From Amycolatopsis nalaikhensis (lineage in GTDB: Bacteria > Actinomycetota > Actinomycetes > Mycobacteriales > Pseudonocardiaceae): DNA of 64,000 nucleotides. Position numbers and translations under genes: made by a program. Positions 27,604-35,718 of this stretch are shown piece by piece. The notes under the pieces are model-generated. The model worked only from the letters and a program-made list of their open reading frames with translations, ran no database searches and was not told where the DNA came from. The DNA lies in the NCBI RefSeq assembly GCF_030264295.1, contig NZ_CP127173.1, positions 10,601,069-10,665,068 of the forward strand, given 5' to 3'. Each line of letters opens with the position of its first letter. The stretch's first letter is position 1.

Positions 27604-29538
27604 GTGTGCGGCCTGCTTGGACTGATCTGCGCGACCGAGACCGGTGCGGCGAACGCGCGTGACGCCGTCGGCGCGGCCATGCGCTGCCAGCGCCACCGCG
27701 GCCCCGACGAGCAGGACACCTGGGCCGACGCCGAGGTCGTCTACGGCTTCAACCGGCTCGCGTTCATCGACGTCGAGCACGCGCACCAGCCGCTGGTCTG
27801 GGGCCCGCCGGAGGCGCCCGGCCGGTACACGATGAACTTCAACGGCGAGATCTACAACTACCGTGAGCTGCGGGAAGAGCTCGCGGAGAAGTACGGCGCG
27901 AAGTTCGAGACCGAGGGCGACGGCGAGGCCATCGTCGCGGGCTTCCACTACCTGGGCGCCGACTGGGTGAAGCGGCTGCGCGGGATGTTCGCCTTCATGA
28001 TCTGGGACTCGCAGGAGAAGCGGGTCTTCGGCGCGCGCGACCCGTTCGGCATCAAGCCGCTGTTCTACTCGGCCGGGCCCGGCGGGGTGGCGTTCTCCAG
28101 CGAGAAGAAGAGCCTGCTGGAGCTCTCGGACGTCCTCGGCGTCGCGCAGGAGCTGGACCGCACGGCCCTGCAGCACTACCTGGTCCTGCAGTACGTGCCC
28201 GAGCCCGAGTCGCTGCACACCGCGATCCGCCGCGTCGAGTCCGGCACGTCGTTCGAGGTGGTGCCCGGCGGTGCGGTGAAGTTCACGCGCTACTTCCACC
28301 CGCAGTTCAGCGCGAAGCCGGTCAACGGGCCTGGTGAGGCCGAAGAGCTGTACCAGCGGATCGCCGATGTGATGCGCGACTCGGTCGGCAAGCACATGAT
28401 TTCCGACCCGGACGTCACGGTCGGCGCGTTCCTGTCGGGCGGCATCGACTCGACGGCCACCGCGACGCTGGCCAAGGAGCACAACCCGAACCTGATCGCG
28501 TTCACCACCGGGTTCGAGCGCGAGGGCTACTCCGAGGTCGACGTCGCCGCCGAGTCGGCCGCGGCGATCGGCGTGAAGCACGTGGTCCGGACGGTGTCGG
28601 CGGACGAAATGATGGAGGTCCTGCCGCTCATCGTCTGGTACCTCGACGACCCGGTGGCCGACCCGGCGCTGGTCCCGCTGTGGTTCATCGCCCGCGAGGC
28701 CCGCAAGCACGTCAAGGCGGTGCTGTCCGGCGAGGGCGCGGACGAGCTGTTCGGCGGCTACACGATCTACAACGAGCCGATCTCGCTGGCACCGTTCGAG
28801 AAGATCCCGGGCGGCATGCGCAAGCTCATCGGCAAGGTCTCGACGAAGATCCCCGAGGGCACCCGCGGCAAGGACCTGCTGCGCCGAGGCGCACTACCGC
28901 TGGAGGACCGCTACTACGGCAACGCCCGCAACTTCCGCGACGACCAGCTGCGTCAGGTACTGCGGACCTACCAGGAGGGCGTCGGCTTCAAGGACGTCAC
29001 GGCGCCCTGGTACGACGTCTCGCGCGGCTGGGACCCGGTGGCCCGCATGCAGCACGTCGACCTCTACACGTGGCTGCGCGGCGACATCCTGGTCAAGGCC
29101 GACAAGGTGACCATGGCGAACTCGCTGGAACTGCGGGTGCCGTTCCTCGACGCCGAGGTGTTCAAGGTCGCGGCGTCGATCCCGCTGGACCAGAAGCTGG
29201 CCCACGGCACGACGAAGTACGCGCTGCGCCAGGCCTTGGCGAAGATCATCCCGGCCCACGTGCTGAACCGGCGCAAGCTCGGCTTCCCGGTGCCGATCCG
29301 GCTGTGGCTGCGCAACGAGATGTACGACTGGGCCCGCGGCATCATCTCGGACTCGAAGACCGAGGAGCTGCTGGACAAGAAGGCGATCCTGGCGCTGCTG
29401 GAGGAGCACAAGGCGGGCCAGCTCGACCGCAGCCGCCAGCTGTGGGCGCTGATCGTGTTCATGCTGTGGCACGGCATCTTCGTCGAGCACCGCATCAAGC
29501 CCGAGATCCCCGAGCCGGTGTACCCGGTCAAGCTCTGA
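27604..29538 (+). CDS. asnB: Glutamine-hydrolysing asparagine synthetase-type amidotransferase (AsnB/LtsA)
   Basis: 644 residues. The GTG at 27604 places the N-terminal nucleophile Cys at position 2 (GTG-TGC-GGC), as required for class II glutaminases. Residues 2-215 form the glutaminase domain (RHRGPDEQDTW, MNFNGEIYNY). Residues about 235-600 form the synthetase domain with the pyrophosphate loop SGGIDSTATATLA and GEGADELFGGY. The M. tuberculosis orthologue is Rv2201, and the Corynebacterium relative LtsA amidates meso-diaminopimelate in peptidoglycan. This protein may therefore amidate cell-wall precursors rather than only make asparagine. Confidence 0.93.
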   Translation: MCGLLGLICATETGAANARDAVGAAMRCQRHRGPDEQDTWADAEVVYGFNRLAFIDVEHAHQPLVWGPPEAPGRYTMNFNGEIYNYRELREELAEKYGAKFETEGDGEAIVAGFHYLGADWVKRLRGMFAFMIWDSQEKRVFGARDPFGIKPLFYSAGPGGVAFSSEKKSLLELSDVLGVAQELDRTALQHYLVLQYVPEPESLHTAIRRVESGTSFEVVPGGAVKFTRYFHPQFSAKPVNGPGEAEELYQRIADVMRDSVGKHMISDPDVTVGAFLSGGIDSTATATLAKEHNPNLIAFTTGFEREGYSEVDVAAESAAAIGVKHVVRTVSADEMMEVLPLIVWYLDDPVADPALVPLWFIAREARKHVKAVLSGEGADELFGGYTIYNEPISLAPFEKIPGGMRKLIGKVSTKIPEGTRGKDLLRRGALPLEDRYYGNARNFRDDQLRQVLRTYQEGVGFKDVTAPWYDVSRGWDPVARMQHVDLYTWLRGDILVKADKVTMANSLELRVPFLDAEVFKVAASIPLDQKLAHGTTKYALRQALAKIIPAHVLNRRKLGFPVPIRLWLRNEMYDWARGIISDSKTEELLDKKAILALLEEHKAGQLDRSRQLWALIVFMLWHGIFVEHRIKPEIPEPVYPVKL

Positions 29539-29546
29539 CCCGCACG

Positions 29547-29590
29547 TCGTGAGTGTTTAGGGCGGTTAGAACCGCCCTAAACACTCACGA
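29547..29590. terminator. Long perfect palindrome, CGTGAGTG / GTTAGAAC family
   Basis: Perfect 20-base arms starting TCGTGAGTGTTTAGGGCGGT enclose the short centre TAGA (GGTTAGAACC). It lies between the convergent stops of asnB and adoK. Its ends (CGTGAGTG) and its centre (GGTTAGAAC) match the palindrome at 6751-6800, while the intervening bases differ. Confidence 0.8.
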
Positions 29591-29600
29591 CCGGCGTGCG

Positions 29601-30593
29601 TCAGGCGGCGGGCAGGACCGTCGCGATCTCGTCGGCCGCGTCCGGGCCGAACGCCTCGCCGATGCGGGCCAGGGCGTCCGCGCGGTCGAACGTCCACTCC
29701 TGGGTGCCGACCGTCTCCAGCACCAGCACCGCGATCAGCGAACCCAGCTGGGCAGCGCGCTCGACGTTCAGGCCGCCGTCGAGACCGGCCAGGAAGCCCG
29801 CGCGGAAGCCGTCGCCCACGCCCGTCGGGTCGGCCTTCGCCCGCTCCGGGACCGCGCCGATCTGGAGGTTGAGCCCGTCCTTGCCGACGATCTCGACGCC
29901 CTTCTCCCCCAGCGTCGTGATCCGCAGCCCGACCTGGTCGAGGACGTCGGCCTCGGTCCAGCCGGTCTTCTGGAGCAGCAGCTCCCACTCGTAGTCGTTG
30001 CTGAACAGGTACTTCGCGCCGGCGACGAACGCGCGCGCCTGCTCGCCGCTCATCCGGGCGAGCTGCTGCGACGGGTCGACAGCGAAGGCGTAGCCGCGCT
30101 GGCGGCACTCCTCGGCGTGGCGGACCATGCCCTCCGGGTCGTCCGGGCTGATCAGCACCAGGCTCAGCGCGCCGGCGCGCTCGGCGATCGGCTGCAGCTC
30201 GATGTTGCGGGACTCGGCCATCGCGCCGGCGTAGAACGTCGCGATCTGGCAGAGGTCCTCGTCGGTGGTGCAGACGAACCGCGCGGTGTGCGCGACCTCG
30301 GACACGTGCACGCCGGAGGTGTCGACGCCGTGGCGCTCGAGCCACGAGCGGTAGTCGGCGAAGTCCGCGCCGACGGCGCCCACGAGCACCGGCCGCACGC
30401 CGAGCACCCCGAGGCCGAAGGCGATGTTCGCGCCGATGCCGCCGCGCCGGACCACGAGGTCGTCGGCGAGGAAGCTCAGCGAAACCCGGTGCAGCTGCTC
30501 GGCGACGAGCTGCTCCGCGAACCTCCCCGGGAAGTGCATGAGGTGGTCGGTCGCGATACTGCCGGACACCGCGATCCTGGCTTTTTCTGCCAC
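29601..30593 (-). CDS. adoK: Adenosine kinase (PfkB/ribokinase family)
   Basis: 330 residues from GTG at 30593, which has AAAGGAGC seven bases upstream; the longer frame to 30650 adds unrelated residues. PfkB features: RRGGIGANIAFGLGVLG near residue 50 and the catalytic-base motif DPTGVGDGFRAGFLAG with D261. In M. tuberculosis the orthologue in this position (Rv2202c, next to asnB) is the unusual bacterial adenosine kinase that makes AMP from adenosine and ATP. Its flanking genes here are the same (asnB and an A-type Fe-S protein), which supports the assignment. A general sugar kinase is the alternative. Confidence 0.88.
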   Translation of the reverse strand: MAEKARIAVSGSIATDHLMHFPGRFAEQLVAEQLHRVSLSFLADDLVVRRGGIGANIAFGLGVLGVRPVLVGAVGADFADYRSWLERHGVDTSGVHVSEVAHTARFVCTTDEDLCQIATFYAGAMAESRNIELQPIAERAGALSLVLISPDDPEGMVRHAEECRQRGYAFAVDPSQQLARMSGEQARAFVAGAKYLFSNDYEWELLLQKTGWTEADVLDQVGLRITTLGEKGVEIVGKDGLNLQIGAVPERAKADPTGVGDGFRAGFLAGLDGGLNVERAAQLGSLIAVLVLETVGTQEWTFDRADALARIGEAFGPDAADEIATVLPAA

Positions 30594-30740
30594 CGGCTGC
30601 TCCTTTGTGTTCGACCTCACGGCAAAAGGCGCGAAGTTACCCCGGGTCATGACCCATCCGGGTAGTTCGCGCGTGCCCAGCCGACACTACCGGCTGGTAC
30701 TCCTTCTCCAGTCGAGAGCGGATCAATAGCGTTACGAATC

Positions 30741-30911
30741 GTGAACGCCGTCACCGAACCCGAGACCCTGTCCGAGCTGATCGCCGACTGCGCGCTCATC
30801 CCGGCGAACCTGCAGGCCGAGAACGTGCCGCTGCCCCGCGTCACGGCCAAGCCGTGGCAGGTCGACGAAGCCTGCCACGCGCAGGTCGCCGAGCTCGACG
30901 CCTACGTGTAA
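30741..30911 (+). CDS. Small hypothetical protein (56 aa)
   Basis: A short frame from GTG at 30741 to TAA at 30911 encodes VNAVTEPETLSELIADCALI at the start and ends in QVAELDAYV. Third positions are almost all G or C, as in neighbouring real genes, and it fills the space between the adoK start and a terminator hairpin at 30929. The composition is acidic, with two cysteines. No ribosome binding site is obvious, so it may be leaderless; TAGCGT/TACGAAT lies immediately upstream. I do not recognise a family. Confidence 0.5.
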   Translation: MNAVTEPETLSELIADCALIPANLQAENVPLPRVTAKPWQVDEACHAQVAELDAYV

Positions 30912-30928
30912 GTCCGCGGACACGAAGA

Positions 30929-30962
30929 AGGCCCCGCCCTCCGGGATCGGAGTGCGGGGCCT
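30929..30962. terminator. Hairpin after the small ORF
   Basis: AGGCCCCGC pairs with GCGGGGCCT across a 16-base loop that itself contains a short CTCC/GGAG pairing. It lies between the stop of the 56-residue frame and the convergent stop of the Fe-S carrier gene. CTCTTG follows. Confidence 0.65.
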
Positions 30963-30974
30963 CTTGCGTACCGC

Positions 30975-31352
30975 TCAGTGGAACGAATCGCCGCAGGCGC
31001 AGGAGCCGGTGGCGTTCGGGTTGTCGATCGTGAAGCCCTGCTTCTCGATCGTGTCCACGAAGTCGATGACCGCTTCCGACACGTACGGCGCGCTCATCCG
31101 GTCCACGGCGACCTTGAGGCCGTCGAAGTCGCGGAACAGGTCACCGTCGAGCGTGCGCTCGTCGAAGAACAACTGGTAGCGCAGGCCCGCACAGCCACCG
31201 GGCTGGACGGCGATGCGCAGGTGCATGTCGTCGCGGCCCTCCTGCTCGAGCAGGGCCTTCGCCTTGGAAGCCGCGGCGTCGGTCAACGTGACGCCGTGGG
31301 TCTCCTCGGCGGTCTCGGCCTGCGTCGCGCCGGCGTGCTCAGCGGTCGTCAT
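30975..31352 (-). CDS. A-type iron-sulfur cluster carrier/insertion protein (HesB/ErpA-like)
   Basis: 125 residues: a 20-residue flexible N-terminus and then a HesB/IscA domain. The three conserved cluster-binding cysteines are present: one in QPGGCAGLRYQLFF, and two in the C-terminal GSCACGDSF. It should receive Fe-S clusters from the SUF machinery and pass them to target enzymes, which could include LipA and QcrA encoded in this window. In M. tuberculosis the orthologue (Rv2204c) sits in the same place. The ATG start at 31352 follows GAGGGAGTGCC. Confidence 0.92.
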   Translation of the reverse strand: MTTAEHAGATQAETAEETHGVTLTDAAASKAKALLEQEGRDDMHLRIAVQPGGCAGLRYQLFFDERTLDGDLFRDFDGLKVAVDRMSAPYVSEAVIDFVDTIEKQGFTIDNPNATGSCACGDSFH

Positions 31353-31497
31353 GGCACTCCCTCTAAGTCGAACTCGCTGCGGATACTCCTCGTGCTGACG
31401 TCTTCAACACCCGGGGCGTCCGATCTGTTCCCCCACCATGGTCGCACATCGATCGACCTGGTGAACGGCGGCGTGACGCCTGCAATACCCTGGTGAG

Positions 31498-32145
31498 GTG
31501 AGGTTCCTGCGCCGAAGCACCACAGACACCGCCGCCGAAGAGCCGGAGACGACGGAAGCCGTCGACGTCGCGGGCAAGGCGTACACGCCCGGTAAGGGCA
31601 AGGCTACGCCGAAGCGCCGTGACGCGGAGGCGAAGCGGCGCGGGCCGGTGGCGCCGCCGCCGACCACGATGCGCGAAGCGATGAAGCGCAACAAAGAGCT
31701 GCGCAAGGCGAACCCGCAGACGAAGGAAGACCGTCGCGCGGCGGCCAAGCTCCGCCGCGACCGCATGATGGCGGGCGACGACAAGTACCTGCTCCCGCGC
31801 GACCGCGGGCCGGTCAAGGCGTACGTCCGCGACCTGGTCGACACGCGCCGCAACCTGCTCGGCCTGTTCATGCCGCTGGCGATCCTGGTGTTCCTGGCGC
31901 TGCTGGTGCCGCTGCCCCAGGTGCAGTCGTACATCACGCTGCTGTGCACGGCGCTGCTGCTGGTGATGGCGATCGAGGGCTTCATCAACGGGCGCAAGAT
32001 CGCGAAGCTGGTGCGGGAGAAGTTCCCGAAGGAGGCCGTCAGCGGGCGGTCGATCGGGTGGTACGCCTTCGTGCGGGCGTCGCAGATCCGCAAGCTGCGG
32101 GTGCCCAAGCCGCGGCTGAAGCCCGGGGACCCGATCCCCAACTGA
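31498..32145 (+). CDS. DUF3043 membrane protein
   Basis: 215 residues from GTG at 31498. Residues 1-110 are very basic and probably disordered (GKGKATPKRRDAEAKRRG, with a conserved KTKEDRR-like stretch). Two membrane helices follow at about 120-140 (LFMPLAILVFLALLVPL) and 147-163, then a basic tail ending PKPRLKPGDPIPN. This is the actinobacterial DUF3043 family (Rv2206 type), function unknown. The position before cobT is the same in mycobacteria, though other genes intervene here. A good hairpin terminator with a T run follows. Confidence 0.9.
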   Translation: MRFLRRSTTDTAAEEPETTEAVDVAGKAYTPGKGKATPKRRDAEAKRRGPVAPPPTTMREAMKRNKELRKANPQTKEDRRAAAKLRRDRMMAGDDKYLLPRDRGPVKAYVRDLVDTRRNLLGLFMPLAILVFLALLVPLPQVQSYITLLCTALLLVMAIEGFINGRKIAKLVREKFPKEAVSGRSIGWYAFVRASQIRKLRVPKPRLKPGDPIPN

Positions 32146-32157
32146 GCCGGTTTCGAG

Positions 32158-32190
32158 AAGCCGGGTCGAGCGAGTCTCGACCCGGCTTTT
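32158..32190 (+). terminator. Rho-independent-type terminator after the DUF3043 gene
   Basis: AAGCCGGGTCGAG pairs with CTCGACCCGGCTT around a five-base loop and is followed by a TTTT run. It is 13 bases beyond the stop. This is one of the few hairpins in the window with a T tract. Confidence 0.85.
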
Positions 32191-32216
32191 CGCTGCCCGC
32201 CGGGCGCCGCTCGAGC

Positions 32217-32269
32217 GTCGCGAATGACTCATTCGGGACGTCGGAGGTCCCGAATGAGTCATTCGCGAC
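32217..32269. repeat. GAATGACTCATTC-type palindrome, copy 1
   Basis: Two perfect 23-base arms, each itself containing the near-palindrome GAATGACTCATTC, are separated by GTCGGAG. The left arm begins GTCGCGAATGACTCATTCGG. An almost identical element lies at 58882-58933. It comes directly after a normal terminator, so termination is unlikely to be its only role. Confidence 0.8.
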
Positions 32270-32347
32270 CTCTGGGCGGGCGCGGCGAGGCTGGAGTCAC
32301 TCCAGGATCGTTAGCTAAGCAAACGATTTCCGCCTAAGCTCGCACGC

Positions 32348-33337
32348 ATGGAGTTTCGTCGTCTCGGCCGTAGCGGCCTCAACGTCAGTGAGATCTCGTA
32401 CGGGAACTGGCTCACCCACGGTTCCCAGGTCGAGGAAGACCAGGCCCACGCCTGCATCAAGGCCGCGCTCGACGCGGGCATCACCACCTTCGACACCGCC
32501 GATGCCTACGCCAACACCGCCGCCGAGTCCGTGCTCGGGCGCGGGCTGAAGGGGCAGCGGCGCGAGAGCCTGGAGATCTTCACCAAGGTCTTCTGGCCCA
32601 CCGGCCCCAAGGGCCCCAACGACAAGGGCCTGTCCCGCAAGCACATCATGGAGTCGGCCAACGCCAGCCTCCAGCGGCTCGGCACCGACTACGTCGACCT
32701 CTACCAGGCGCACCGGTTCGACCGGACCGTCCCGCTCGAAGAGACCATGCTCGCCTTCGCCGACCTCGTCCGGCAGGGCAAGGTGCTCTACGTCGGCGTC
32801 TCGGAGTGGACCGCCGAGCAGATCTCGCGCGGCGCCGCCCTCGCGCGCGAGCTGAAGATCCCCTTCGTCTCGAACCAGCCGCAGTACAACATGCTGTGGC
32901 GCGTCATCGAGGACCAGGTCATCCCGACCTCCGAACGCGAAGGGCTCAGCCAGATCGTCTGGTCGCCGATCGCGCAGGGCGTGCTGACCGGGAAGTACAA
33001 GCCCGGCCAGGAGTACCCCGCCGGGTCGCGGGCCACCGACGAGAAGGGCGGCGCCAACATGGTCGCCCGCTTCCTCGACGAGAACGTCCTCAAGCGCGTC
33101 GCCGAGCTGGAGCCGCTCGCGAAGCAGGCCGACCTGAGCCTCGCTCAGCTGGCCGTCGCCTGGGTGCTGCAGAACCCGAACGTCGCTTCGGCGATCATCG
33201 GGGCCTCGCGGCCGGAGCAGGTGCACGAGAACGTCAAGGCCGCCGGGAAGAAGCTCGACGCCGACCTCCTGCAGGCCATCGACGAGGTCCTCGGCGACGT
33301 CGTCGAGCGCGACCCCAGCCTGACCAAGAGCCCCTAG
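32348..33337 (+). CDS. Aldo-keto reductase (Kv-beta/YghZ-like)
   Basis: 329 residues, an NADPH-dependent TIM-barrel aldo-keto reductase. Seen: MEFRRLGRSGLNVSEISYGN, the TTFDTADAYANTAAESVLG segment with catalytic Asp and Tyr, the catalytic-Lys segment IFTKVFWPTG, LGTDYVDLYQAHRFD with the His, and the C-terminal cofactor-binding AIIGASRPEQVHENVKA. It is closest to the voltage-gated potassium channel beta-subunit-like group. It stands alone on the plus strand, and its stop overlaps a convergent small gene by four bases. The substrate is unknown. Confidence 0.92.
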   Translation: MEFRRLGRSGLNVSEISYGNWLTHGSQVEEDQAHACIKAALDAGITTFDTADAYANTAAESVLGRGLKGQRRESLEIFTKVFWPTGPKGPNDKGLSRKHIMESANASLQRLGTDYVDLYQAHRFDRTVPLEETMLAFADLVRQGKVLYVGVSEWTAEQISRGAALARELKIPFVSNQPQYNMLWRVIEDQVIPTSEREGLSQIVWSPIAQGVLTGKYKPGQEYPAGSRATDEKGGANMVARFLDENVLKRVAELEPLAKQADLSLAQLAVAWVLQNPNVASAIIGASRPEQVHENVKAAGKKLDADLLQAIDEVLGDVVERDPSLTKSP

Positions 33338-33546
33338 TCCTGGTTGATCCGGCCCTGGAACGGCACGTCGAGGTCCAGCGCGTCCTCGGGGGCCAGCCGG
33401 GGCTCCAGCCCGAACCCGCGCAGGAGGCGACTGGCACCGGCCAGCCGGTCGCCTCCGCGCCCGGGCACCCGGGACGGCTCGAGGCCGCGCGAGACCAGCA
33501 GGCTCTCGACGTCGTCGATCAGCCGGTACGGGTCGTAGTCACCCAC
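33334..33546 (-). CDS. Small hypothetical protein coupled to purC (70 aa)
   Basis: 70 residues from GTG at 33546, which lies inside the last codons of purC (eight-base overlap), so translation is probably coupled. Its stop overlaps that of the aldo-keto reductase. The sequence GDYDPYRLIDDVESLLVSRG begins with a predicted helix, and the rest is Pro/Leu/Arg-rich and ends VPFQGRINQD. No family is recognised. The exact fit between purC and the convergent gene, with good codon bias, argues that it is real. Confidence 0.55.
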   Translation of the reverse strand: MGDYDPYRLIDDVESLLVSRGLEPSRVPGRGGDRLAGASRLLRGFGLEPRLAPEDALDLDVPFQGRINQD

Positions 33547-34381
33547 GGATCCAGGTCTTCCCGGTGATCCGCTCGTAGACCTCGGTGTAGCGCTGCCGCG
33601 TCTGCTCGACGATGTCCGCGGGGATCTCCGGCCCCGGCGGGGTCTGGTCCCAGCCCGTCGACCGCGACCAGTCGCGGACGAACTGCTTGTCGAACGCGTG
33701 CTGCGGGCGGCCCGGCTCCCACTCGTCGGCCGGCCAGAACCGCGACGAGTCCGACGTCAGGACCTCGTCGCCGAGGGTCAGCGTGCCGTCGACGTCGAAG
33801 CCGAACTCCAGCTTCGTGTCCGCGATGATCACGCCCTGCTTCGCCGCGTGCTCGGCGCCCTTCGTGTAGATCTCCAGCGTCAGCTCGCGGAGCCGCTTCG
33901 CCGTGTCCTCGCCGATCTCGTTCATGACCTCGTCGAACGTCATGAACTCGTCGTGGCCGGTGTCGGAGATCTTCGTCGTCGGCGTGAAGATCGGCTCCGG
34001 CAGCTTGTCGCCCTCGAGCAGGCCCGGCGGCAGCGCGACGCCGGAGATCTTGCCGTCGCGCTGGTACTCGCGCAGGCCGAGGCCCGCGAGGTAGCCGCGC
34101 GCGATGCACTCGACCTGGACCATCTTCAGCGGCTTGCAGCGCATCGCCCGCCCGGCGAACTCCGCGGGCACGTCGGTGGTCGACACGACGTGGTTCGGGA
34201 CGACGTCGGCCATCCGCTCGAACCACCACGCCGAAAGCTGGTTGAGCAGCTTGCCCTTGTCCGGGATCGGCGTCGGCAGCGAGACGTCGTAGACCGAGAC
34301 GCGGTCGGACGCGACGAGCAGGATGTCCCCGCCGTCGAGCTCGTACAGGTCACGGACCTTGCCCGCGTGGATGTGCTTCAT
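33539..34381 (-). CDS. purC: Phosphoribosylaminoimidazole-succinocarboxamide synthase
   Basis: 280 residues, a SAICAR synthetase of the longer eukaryote/actinobacteria-like form. It ligates aspartate to CAIR in purine synthesis. Seen: the GKVRDLYELDGGDILLVASDR start, ECIARGYLAGLGLREYQ, DTKLEFGFDVDG and LTSDSSRFWPADEW, plus the C-terminal QRYTEVYERITGKTW. It is preceded by a GntR gene whose stop overlaps its ATG by four bases, so purC appears to be co-transcribed with its likely regulator. No other pur gene is adjacent. Confidence 0.95.
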   Translation of the reverse strand: MKHIHAGKVRDLYELDGGDILLVASDRVSVYDVSLPTPIPDKGKLLNQLSAWWFERMADVVPNHVVSTTDVPAEFAGRAMRCKPLKMVQVECIARGYLAGLGLREYQRDGKISGVALPPGLLEGDKLPEPIFTPTTKISDTGHDEFMTFDEVMNEIGEDTAKRLRELTLEIYTKGAEHAAKQGVIIADTKLEFGFDVDGTLTLGDEVLTSDSSRFWPADEWEPGRPQHAFDKQFVRDWSRSTGWDQTPPGPEIPADIVEQTRQRYTEVYERITGKTWIRG

Positions 34382-35127
34382 TCGCCGTCCTCAGTCGTGT
34401 ACTCGTAGAAAACCCAGTGGTCGGGCAAGGCGGCGGATTCACCGTACTCGACGACCGTGCCGTCGGCCGCCAGGAAGCTGCTCCGGCCGAGCAGCACCGG
34501 CGCCCCTTCGGGCAGCCCCAGCTCGGTCGCCTCCTCCCCGCCCGCGCGGCCGGCCGCGTGCCGTTCCTGCGTCGTGACGATCTTCGTGCCCAGGCGCGCG
34601 GCCGCGTGGGCCGACGTGCCCTCGACGATCCGCTCCGGCACCAGCAACGCCGGCGCTTTGGCCGACAGCGCGCCGTCGAACCACGAGGTCGACGTCGACA
34701 GTGGGCGCGAGTCCGGGCCGTAGGTGGTGCGCTGACGGCGGATCGCCGGCGCGCCCTCCTCGATGCCCAGCGCGGCCGCCGCGCGCTCGGACGCCGGTTC
34801 GAGCCCGGCCGAGCGGATCACCGCGTAGTGGCCCGGCGGGTAGATCCGGCCCGTGCGGGCCGAAGCGGCGCTGCGGTCGCGGGCCGTGCGGTGCAGGCCG
34901 CCGCGGTCGACGACCGTGCCGACGCCGCGCACGGGCCGCACCAGCCCCTGCGAGCGCAGCGTGGCCAGCACCTTGGTGGCCGTCGCCATGGCGACGGCCC
35001 AGGTCCGCGCGATCTCGCGGGCGGACGGCACCGCGTCGCCCTCCTGCAGGCGGCCGGACAGGATGTCGTCACGGATCCGGCCCGCGATCTGCAGGTACGG
35101 CGGCTCAGGGCGGTCGAGGGTGGGCAC
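34378..35127 (-). CDS. GntR/HutC-family transcriptional regulator
   Basis: 249 residues. The N-terminal winged helix (about 8-75) reads PYLQIAGRIRDDILSGRL then PSAREIARTWAVAMATATKV, and the remainder is a UTRA ligand-binding domain (about 100-245, with RIYPPGHYAVIRSAG and the final VFYEYTTEDGE). HutC-type regulators bind small metabolites and 12-14-base palindromes. Upstream of this gene there are three sites of the form GTGTNCTAGNACNC, which are good candidates for its operator. It heads an operon with purC by an ATGA overlap. Confidence 0.9.
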   Translation of the reverse strand: MPTLDRPEPPYLQIAGRIRDDILSGRLQEGDAVPSAREIARTWAVAMATATKVLATLRSQGLVRPVRGVGTVVDRGGLHRTARDRSAASARTGRIYPPGHYAVIRSAGLEPASERAAAALGIEEGAPAIRRQRTTYGPDSRPLSTSTSWFDGALSAKAPALLVPERIVEGTSAHAAARLGTKIVTTQERHAAGRAGGEEATELGLPEGAPVLLGRSSFLAADGTVVEYGESAALPDHWVFYEYTTEDGE

Positions 35128-35156
35128 GGCGGCTCCTCACGGGGACGGACGCACAA

Positions 35157-35247
35157 GTGTTCTAGCACGCCAGGGTGTCTCCCACAAAGCCCTGATCAGA
35201 ACCACCCAGGTGTACTAGTACACGCGCTGGACTGCGCTCTAGTACGC
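35157..35247. promoter_or_regulatory. Three CTAG-centred operator-like palindromes in the GntR divergent promoter
   Basis: Site 1 is GTGTTCTAGCACGC (35157-35170), site 2 is the perfect palindrome GTGTACTAGTACAC (35210-35223) and site 3 is GCGCTCTAGTACGC (35234-35247). All have CTAG at the centre and G-Y-G/C-R-C flanks. They fill the gap between the GntR gene and the divergent hypothetical gene, as expected for an autoregulated HutC-type repressor. Confidence 0.7.
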
Positions 35248-35264
35248 AAGTTACCCTCGAAAGT

Positions 35265-35718
35265 GTGTCCCCGCCCACACCTCACAGCGGCTCCAGCGGC
35301 CAGGGCCTCGAGGAACTCCTCGAGGAGGCTCCGGCGCCGCCGCTGGGTGCTGCACCTGTTCGGCGGCCGCGAGGCCCCGGAGATCTACGCCGCGGTCCAC
35401 CGGTGGCCGACCTGCGCGGACGTCATCATCCTCCGCGACGAGCACCGGGCCAGCGCCTACCGCGTCCCGACGTTCCCGGGCACGGACGTGTTCAGCCCGC
35501 GGGTCGTCACCTGGCAGTACCACGCCAGCCCGGTGTGGACGCTGCGGGCGGTGCTCACGCTGGCGGAGCCCGGCACCCCGGGCGCGCCGCTGCAGGCGCT
35601 GCGCCCGCAGCCGGACTGCGGCATCCCGCCGGAGCTGCGGCAGGACGTCACCATCCGGCCGACGGGCACCACCGAGCCACCGGAAGGGAGCGACGGCGGG
35701 CCACCCGCCTGTGCTTAG
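35265..35718 (+). CDS. Hypothetical protein, apparent one-base frameshift near the N-terminus
   Basis: The C-terminal part (from about 35345) encodes WVLHLFGGREAPEIYAAVHR and PTCADVIILRDEHRASAYRV in one frame. The most natural N-terminus (GTG at 35265, MSPPTPHSGSSGQGLEELLE) is in another frame. Removing one G at 35327-35328 joins them as LEELLEE-LRRRRWVLHLF, giving 150 residues. Without the repair, the C-terminal frame could start only at GTG 35263 or GTG 35347. It is divergent from the GntR gene and shares the CTAG-palindrome promoter. No family is recognised. Confidence 0.6.
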
